From NCBI GenBank assembly GCA_003116875.1, contig BCKT01000001.1, positions 2,351,486 through 2,415,485 of the forward strand: a stretch of DNA of 64,000 nucleotides, in the 5' to 3' direction. The position numbers and the translations under genes were made by a program. This DNA comes from Takashimella koratensis (Eukaryota > Basidiomycota > Tremellomycetes > Trichosporonales > Tetragoniomycetaceae). This document shows positions 57,152 to 64,000 of this stretch, piece after piece (positions within the stretch are counted from its first letter, which is position 1; every line of letters begins with the position of its first letter). The notes beneath the pieces are model-generated. The model did not search any database. It had not been told where the DNA came from and was given only the letters and a program-made list of their open reading frames with translations.

Positions 57152-60128
57152 ATGTCCATCGGCAACAGGTCCTACCAACAGGACTTGGAGGGATGGCGAC
57201 GAACGGCTTCTGCAAGGTCCACCCCCTGGACCGCAACCGACAGCCCCGAGGTGGCTGCCGTACCCAACACCGCTCCCTTCTCGATTCCCGCCTCGGTCAG
57301 TTTCTCTCAGACCCAGATCAGTCCCAGAAAACTTATACTGGGAACATTTTTGAGGATCTCGACCAGGCGTGGCACCACCGTGGTCTGCATCACACTTCGT
57401 CCCGAGAAGGGAATTCCAACAGAAGCTGACTGGGAGACCATTCACCCGCTTCTCAAGTTCGTTCCAGACTTGACCAAGCATGTTGCAATTGGTGGCAGAA
57501 GATGGAGCAAAGGGAGGCAAATAGTGACATCCAGAGTGTGTGCTGGTCTCAAAAGCATCTTGGAATCTCGAATTTCTCTCACCCACACAGTCAGGCCCAT
57601 GCGAGGTGAGGAGCGCCGAGAGTTCAAGAATGTCGCCATACGTACCGATGACGCGAGGCTCATCACGACAGCTGAACCGCACATCGTCAGGCAGCATTCC
57701 ATGGTCAGCTTCTGCCTCGGGGACTATTGGGCAGACATGGGAAGCGATACGATCCCCGACTCAGCCGACGCGAGGATCGACCCCCCCCAGGGTGAACTGT
57801 GCCCCATACCGGCTCTTTCCATTCCCACGGGGAATTTGGCCGCTCCCGAAGACGGAAGAAACGCATACCAGCGAAAGGCAGGCGATTTGCTCTTTCCCCG
57901 CCAGGCCTCCATCGGCGTCACGGGTGTGAACTTGTCCGGACAGAGGATTCTACATGTGGGTCTTTGCGCTCTCCGTTCAACTGGAATCTGCCACGTCACG
58001 ATCCATCGGTTCCACCGCGATACCACGACCAAAGACTCGGAGACGTGTGATAGGCTTCTGAAAATCGCTGAGTCCTTCGTCGCCACACGCTTCGAGTCCG
58101 TTGTCGCCACACGACTTGACGACAGAGCCACACGCACGTTTCTCAGAGAGCTTGAAAAGGAACTGCACCGCTATGCAGGCAAAGGTTATACCACCAGTAT
58201 TCTATCCCGGCTTAAAACGTCGAAGCTTCTCCTACGACACCTTCGGGAACTGGGAACGGCATCCGAGGAAGAGAGTGCAGAGTTGAGCGAGTACATCGAC
58301 GACAATGACCCTGCTGAACGGGGTCGGACGCGGTTCAGGGATACACCGGACAGATTTGATTTATCCGCTGACCGTGAGTTGATCCCAAGTTTTCTATCTC
58401 CCATTTCATCTTATCGGCAAATTGTTACCACAACCTTGTATATCTTGCTATACTAAAGCGCTGAAGCTAGTTTCTTTCCCGTCGTTCAACCCGCGTCCGA
58501 GCCCACCGATTGACTCCCCATTTACTTTTGAGGGAGCTCTTGGAGCAGACCACATCCAGCCAAGGACGCTACGGCTTGGCACTTTCTTGCGATCGCGTGG
58601 GGCAAACCGCCCCTCTATGCTCACCGTCTTTCTTCGCCCAGATAATTTCCAGAACATCCATGATGACTGGGAGGTGATCGAACCCCTGCTTCGCAGTGCT
58701 CCAGACATCTTAGCCAATGCCACCTCCTACACCGCCCAAGAGAACGACCCCCTGAAAGACATTGCCGTGAGGCTGGGATTTCACTTCAACGACAGCTTGA
58801 AATGCCAAGACCCTCCTTCTCACTTCGTGAAGCTCATGAATAAGTATGAAAGGTTGCGACTTAGAGCTTCATTTCGAACATACGACAATGAGTGGGCGAC
58901 GACCTCTTCCGAATGCCGTATCTCCAAGGAACACTGCATGTCGAGATTTTGGATAGAGAATTATCGGGCAGCAATGTCTCCCGAACAGTACGAGAGGGGT
59001 GCTCCGGTTTTTGCCAGGGAAGGGCAGCTCGACGAAGAGGATACCCCGAACATCCGTGAGTTGCTGGCCAGGTCCGATTATTCAGATCGTCATTTCACCG
59101 ACAGCGCCTGACATCGGATAATTACCCTGACAGCATTGCTCGACCTCGACTCTTTCCCTCCTTTGGTCGCTGGGACCTCTTCGTCGACAGTTCCCGAGTG
59201 GCCAATCCGAGAAGACGGATGTCCCAACTCTCCCACCGACCCGTTCATCGTCGAGTCGACAACCCATCAATGCGAACCTTCGGCAGCACCAGAGCACGAC
59301 CTCGAACCTACGGACAAAGAAGATTCATTTTCGACGGCAGACACGCCGGAGTCGTTATCGGGCGCTGACGAGCAAAACGAGTCCCCGCCGCCCGAGACGA
59401 AAGTTGCACCAAAGGCTACCTCACAGACGACGAAGCCGAGACTGATCCCGTTGTACAAGGCCCATCAAGAGTCACAAAGAACAATGAGCGCGGTCAAACT
59501 GCAGACAGAAGCTTCTGGATCTAGTACCAACATGGAGCAGGAGCCGCTCACGTGGGACTCACTCATTTCACGTCCTCCAATCGACCATTGGGCGGATGTC
59601 TCTGACGATGAGCTTCCACCTCCCGACGACGTCGACGTCTCCTCAAGTCACGCTGGAACAATGAAGAATCCTGGGAAGCCAGGATACTCCGACACCTGGA
59701 CGCAGACGATTCCTGACAACAATCTGTCGGACAAATACGTCGACCCTGTCCCGACATTCACAGGGAACCGAGACGATACCCACAGATGGGATTCGGTGCT
59801 TCCTGAGCGCCGGTCCCCCCGTCCCGTCAAGCAGTCCACCGATCACGAGAATGTCGACGACGGATGGACACCGGTAGCCTCCAAACGCGAAATCCAGAAC
59901 CGTCGCCGAGACGAACGTCATCGACTCTTCGACAACTCGGCACCCACTCGTCCGACCACCGGGCGGTGGGCCCGACCAAGCCCTAGCCACGGTCAGCCCC
60001 CAGTTCAATGGCACAGGACCCTGCGAGAGATCTCTCCCGAGCGGAAATCGTCGAATGCCGCTGAGGGTCGGCGCTGCTTCGATTATCGCTCGTCTACGTA
60101 CGATCCAAACGCAACAACGTGGCGCTGA
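57152..60128 (+). CDS. 933-residue protein with a triplicated unknown module
   Basis: I recognise no known family. Three exons (57152-58373, 58471-59055, 59134-60128) with GTGAGT donors join in phase. A module of about 45-50 residues occurs three times. Copy 1 (59-106) contains LILGTFLR, then VVCITLRP, then WETIHPLLKFVPD. Copy 2 (265-309) contains RILHVGLCALR, then HVTIHRF, then DRLLKIAES. Copy 3 (439-487) contains LRLGTFLR, then LTVFLRP, then WEVIEPLLRSAPD. Similarity of copies 1 and 3 continues another 90 residues to H-x-M-x-x-F and DYWADM / NYRAAM. The last 330 residues are acidic, Ser/Pro-rich and disordered, with short Trp-containing motifs (WDSLIS, WADVSDDE, DGWTPV) and an Arg-rich end. 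It lies directly downstream of the small-protein cluster with a similar TATA spacing. Confidence 0.75.
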
Positions 60129-60490
60129 TCGCCACTCTGGGTTGGAAGAGCTGGCTGCGAGGTGTAGGGGAAAGGGAATGGATGCGCGGTGGTGGAGGGA
60201 GTTGGAGCTGAGGAATATCACAGTACGGTCGATCAGATGCTCGAGATGAGTTTGAATACAGCAAACAGAGGACACAGACGTTACATACACGAACTGGACT
60301 GTTATGCATACACGAGGTGTTGACGGGTGGAGTGCCATGTGCTAAATGCGCACCCGGACTTTCTTTGGCGCGTCCCCTTGGCGTCGGCGATCGAAAATAA
60401 GGTCAGTTGATCGTCCATCTTGCAGTCTGCTGTCATCCACCCCTCCACCATCGCGCATCCACCATCTCCATCTCACCAAAACCCCAGCCC
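60129..60490. promoter_or_regulatory. spacer and PYM promoter
   Basis: A 360-bp interval holding the 3' end of the repeat-protein gene and the promoter of PYM. The last 80 bp are CCACC/ATCC-rich leader. No TATA box or gene is seen. Confidence 0.4.
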
Positions 60491-61806
60491 ATGTCACTCC
60501 CACCTCTCAAACCAGATGCAACAGCATCGGGCATCGTTGTCGACCCACGCACGCTCGAGCGAGTTATACCTGCCTCACGGCGGAAGGACGGCTCGTAAGT
60601 TTAACCCTCAGTCCCTCCACTCCCTTTCTACTCCCAGTTCAGGTTCAGTGCCGAGTTGACCACCGATGCAGAGTACGGAAAGAGCAAAAAGTTCGAGAAG
60701 GCTTCGTTCCTCAGGAAGACGTCAAATCTTTCAAGCCACGCCGCCAGTTAGAGGAAGAAGCCCGCCGCGCGCTCATACCAGGCTCCAATGGTCGTACTGG
60801 AGCTGTGAAATCCGAGCAGGCTGTCAACCCATTTGCCCAGACCGGTCCGGCTCAACCTAAATCGAAAGCGCAGGTGAAAAATGAGAAACGGCGAGCGAAG
60901 AAGGCCGAAGTGTTGACGACGGCGGCGACACATAATTGGGATAGCGACGAGGACGACGCGGATGCGGATGCGGAGGAAACACGAGCAGCGTTTGCGGCGT
61001 TAGATGCGGGCCAGGGCGCTCCAGGGTCGGCGTCGACAAAGGGTGCAGGAGCGGGGACAGCTGGGTCGAGCGATTTCCCACCGCTCAGCGGCGGAGGCGC
61101 ACCACCTCCAAAGGTCGAGCAGAGCCTCGGCGTGGACGAAGCTGCGAAAGAAGACGCGAGCGTACCGATCCCAACGGCGACAGAAATCCCAGCTGCCGCC
61201 GACGTGCCCGAAACAGCGAGCGAACTTCCCGATGCGCCGACACCAGATGCTTCGACTGAGCCAACAACAGCCGCAGAGCCGGCGAAGCCCAAACCAAAAG
61301 CATCATCGACACCTGCGTGGCGACAAAATGCTGGACCAAGGCAGGCACCAGCACCAGGCGTGAGCAATGCGAGTATCGACCCCAACTTCAAGCCGCACCC
61401 TATCCAGGGAGGCCGGAGAGGACCGATCGGGCTAGCGCACCCGCCTCCGCAGAACGAGGCGAGTCCGGCGGCTGTGGAAGGTGGAGCGCCGCGAGGAGGG
61501 CGAGGAGGTCGGGGTGGGCGAGGGGGTAGAGGAGGCAGAGGAGGCAGAGGCGGTGGGAATGGTCGAGGGGGAGTGCCTGGGGCTGGAGCGCGGAGCAACG
61601 GTGTACCCAACGGCGCCAATGGTGCTGGTGCACAGGGTGGGAAGGCAGCGGGTGAGCCTCGGGTACGGCCAGAGGTGCGAATCAGGCAAGGAGGCGCCAA
61701 CGACGTCGGTTCTCTCGCTGCTCGCGTGAGGAATCTGGTTTTAGAGAGCCAGAGCGGGGAGCGGAAACCCAAGGAGGGCAGCGGAAACGGTGTGAATAAG
61801 GCTTAG
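60491..61806 (+). CDS. PYM: PYM (partner of Y14-Mago), exon-junction-complex recycling factor
   Basis: PYM binds the Mago-Y14 heterodimer and the ribosome and removes exon-junction complexes from translated mRNA in the cytoplasm. Two exons (60491-60594, 60672-61806) give 412 residues. The N-terminal Mago-Y14-binding segment is clear: GIVVDPRTLERVIPASRRKD spliced to VRKEQKVREGFVPQEDVKSF. A coiled segment KNEKRRAKKAEV follows. The rest is unusually long, as animal PYM has about 200 residues: an Ala/Pro/Glu-rich linker, an array of about seven RGG/GRGG units near 330-350, and a C-terminal helix LAARVRNLVLES. An open frame beginning at 60346 runs through the intron in another phase and is not the real N-terminus. 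Confidence 0.88.
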
Positions 61807-62110
61807 GCAAAAGTTGGGCCGGGAAGGCATCGCACTCAGCTTGCGAGAATGTCAGGTATAATCATCAGCAGGCTGTTCTTCATAACCACATCTTAGGCAG
61901 AAATGTCCATCACAAAATGTACAATACATTGTCTTGCAGTCAAACCTTGATCTCCATCATGTCATTTTACAGTTTGAGTGGCCAAAGAGAGACAGTGCAT
62001 GATTTGAGTTGAGGAACTACCGATCAACATGATATCGACGACAGAAGAGAACATGTCACACATGCGAAAAGTATGTAGATAGATACTTGTCTGAGTGAGC
62101 CACAGCCTGG
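61807..62110. other. convergent 3' spacer
   Basis: About 300 bp between the convergent PYM and ALG1 genes, AT-richer than its flanks. This is presumed 3' UTR for both. Nothing else is seen. Confidence 0.45.
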
Positions 62111-64000
62111 TTACTTGCGAAACTCAAGCACGCCGCGTTTCATAACCGCCTCCCAGTTCTGGTCCCACGTCGACCACTCGGGAGGTTCTTCTCCCGGCGC
62201 CAAGGATCCGCTCCGGGGCGTCGAGCGGCCGTTGGATCGTGTGCGAGGTCCCGAGCTTGGAGGGTCGAAGAATGCACGGAGCTTAGATAGGTCTGTCCCG
62301 TTGGGGAAGTCGCCGAGTAACTCCTGCGGTAAGAATTAGAATACGTCAGCTCCTTCATCGTGGTCGGAGAGAAGCTGAGCCAAGGTACTCACGATCAATT
62401 GATCGCCCAGCTCTGTGCCAGTCTCAAAGACACGACCGTTGACCCCTTCTTTCACAAGCTCCGCTATGCACTCAAACCGCCTAGCAAGCACAGGTACTCC
62501 GCACCCAAACATATCCACGACCTTCATTGGCAAGTCCCTTCCCGAGCTGCTCGCGTGCATGCTTACTCCAACGTCGGCGCAGCCCAAGAGTGTCGGGTAG
62601 TCGCGCGCAGGCACGAAGGCACAGCGAACGAGGACGCCGTGGTCTGCCCATGTGGTGGCTTCACGTTTTGCGACCTCGGCCTCGAAAGCGGCTCGGAGTG
62701 TGCCGCGACCCGTGATAATGACGACGAGTCGCGGGAGTGTGGAACCAGATGCCTTGGAGGTAGAGGTGCGCGCGGCTTGGTATTGGTCGAGCGCGGTGAG
62801 AAGGGGGGAGAAGTCTTCGTCTGCTGTCCAGGAGGTGGATGAGAAGAGGAAAGCGGGGCGGTCAGATCGGAGCTCGGGAATGCCAGATTTGGCGAGGCGT
62901 GTAAATGAAGTCTCTGAGGGAGAGTCGTGAAGTAACGCTGGTGGGATAGGCGGTTCCAAGGTTGGTCCGATTCGCTTGAACAACTAAAGGCATAAGTCAG
63001 TCGACTGTTATGAGTCGTGTAGCAAGGTGAAGAAGGTTGACTTACCTCGTGTTGCATCATTGCTTCAGTTCGGTGGAAGTGCGCAGGTGGCCGGTCGTGT
63101 AGAACGACTGTTTTGCCTCTGGAAAATATCAGCTTCCGCGATCGAATTCGAACAGCTGAGGCTTTATTGGGAATGTCGATCTACCCACTCTAATGACCAC
63201 TCTTTGACGAGGAACTCCTGCAATGCCTTGGTAACGAACAAGTGTGCGTATGCGCTCTGGCCGTATGTCCGCTCGAACCTGACATTTGGTCAGCTTCCGG
63301 CCGCGCTCAACAGCAAAGCTGTCTGCGTTCTTCTCACCATCTAGCCACTTTCACCAACGGGGAGGACGATCCAACTCGCATAGCGAGGATCGAGTATCCC
63401 GTGTTATGCCAGTCAATGATGAGTTTCGAGTTTGACAGGAGGCATATGATCTGCGCGAGGAGTAGCGTTGGGATCGATGGTGGGTTCTGCAAGTCGTCAA
63501 TAGCCGATAGTAGCCGACGCCAAGCTCCGAGTCGAGTATATGGTGGAATGGAAGCTTACCTGGACTAGGAGGATCTCGGTGTGGATGGGGACCTTGATGA
63601 GGCAGAGGTAGAGGACAGAGATGACTTGCGAGACGATTCGGATTGGGGCGCGGAGGATCCACGGGAGTTTGAGCAGGATAGCCGGAGGATTGTGGATGTG
63701 TAGTAAGTGGATCAGGGGAGTTTCGAGCAAGGCAGGAATGGGCGGTGTATCTGAGGCACGATAAGCACATTTCCATGAGTCACTTCAGAAAGTCTGTGCT
63801 GTGGTTTTCTACCACGCTCATGCTTTGCCTGCCTTGACACCCGCTACTCGTCATGGACCTGGCCACGTTCATTCGCCAATCTCTGGTCCTAAACTCACCA
63901 CCGTAGCCCACGACATACGTCTCCCAGCCACTCTTCGCCAGGCTCTCGGTATGGTACATCATTCTGGGGCTCCTTCCCAGGTCTCCAAGCACGAGCACGG
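62111..64000 (-). CDS. ALG1: ALG1 beta-1,4-mannosyltransferase, 5' end outside window
   Basis: This enzyme adds the first mannose to GlcNAc2-PP-dolichol on the cytosolic face of the ER (GT33 family). Seven exons lie in the window (64000-63899, 63750-63560, 63486-63338, 63278-63189, 63118-63046, 62983-62393, 62323-62111), coding for 468 residues. The start codon and N-terminal membrane helix are beyond position 64000. The first visible residues, [13 protein letters not shown], are the conserved N-terminal signature. [35 protein letters not shown] and the donor-binding [25 protein letters not shown] (split here only for description) follow in order. The C-terminal exon adds a Pro/Ser-rich insertion before [12 protein letters not shown], then the protein ends EFRK. 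Confidence 0.95.

Noticed and set aside
60346..60490. Long open frame extending PYM upstream
   Set aside because: It runs in a different phase from the conserved PYM start at 60491 and reads through the intron; the encoded sequence is low complexity.
60852..61772. Long minus-strand Pro/Ala frame opposite PYM
   Set aside because: It is the complement of the GC-rich Gly/Ala coding region; typical antisense shadow.

Overview
The window is nuclear DNA from a GC-rich, intron-dense fungus. I read it as a basidiomycete, probably a yeast-like one; the class is uncertain. The evidence is short spliceosomal introns (mostly 45-100 nt, GTGAGT/GTAAGT donors, CTRAY-like branch points) in nearly every housekeeping gene, up to 13 in one 346-codon gene. 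Conserved single-copy genes are well preserved: SAC3, mitochondrial processing peptidase alpha, mitochondrial uL22, triosephosphate isomerase, MOT1, MLH1, PYM and ALG1. I see no rRNA gene, convincing tRNA, CRISPR array or intact transposon. All exon joins below were made by reading splice consensus and checking reading-frame phase; none is backed by transcript data.

Layout. 0.3-23.2 kb is a compact housekeeping block: a small unknown protein, an EamA/DMT transporter, a DNAJC11-type J-protein, SAC3, MPP-alpha, a triose-phosphate-translocator family carrier, uL22m, TPI and a Cys-rich GPI-anchored surface protein. 23.2-25.5 kb is a gene-poor divergent interval with one tentative small gene. 25.5-32.3 kb is MOT1. 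32.3-45.3 kb is sparse and rich in simple repeats, with a 1233-residue disordered protein, an unknown acidic protein and a Ser/Thr-rich single-pass membrane protein. 45.5-48.7 kb is MLH1. 60.5-64 kb returns to housekeeping genes (PYM and a 5'-truncated ALG1).

The unusual part is 48.9-60.1 kb. Six small intronless genes and one pseudogene lie in tandem on the + strand, separated by about 0.5-0.8 kb of visibly less GC-rich DNA. They encode at least eight copies of one divergent domain of about 90-100 residues (a strand, a turn, a strand with Cys or Trp-Lys, then helices ending in a Tyr/Phe-rich strand). I recognise no known family in it. One gene carries two copies fused in tandem, and one copy is broken by two in-frame TAG codons with no frameshift. 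Most copies have a TATA-like box about 70-115 nt upstream of the start. Immediately downstream lies a 933-residue protein, also unknown to me, containing three copies of another repeated module (R-x-L-x-L/V-G...L-R-P...LL). I regard this as the best candidate for an undescribed, lineage-specific, fast-evolving system. Its function cannot be read from the sequence.

The genes otherwise do ordinary, unlinked jobs: mRNA export, mitochondrial import and translation, glycolysis, transcription (TBP recycling), mismatch repair, exon-junction-complex recycling and N-glycan assembly.
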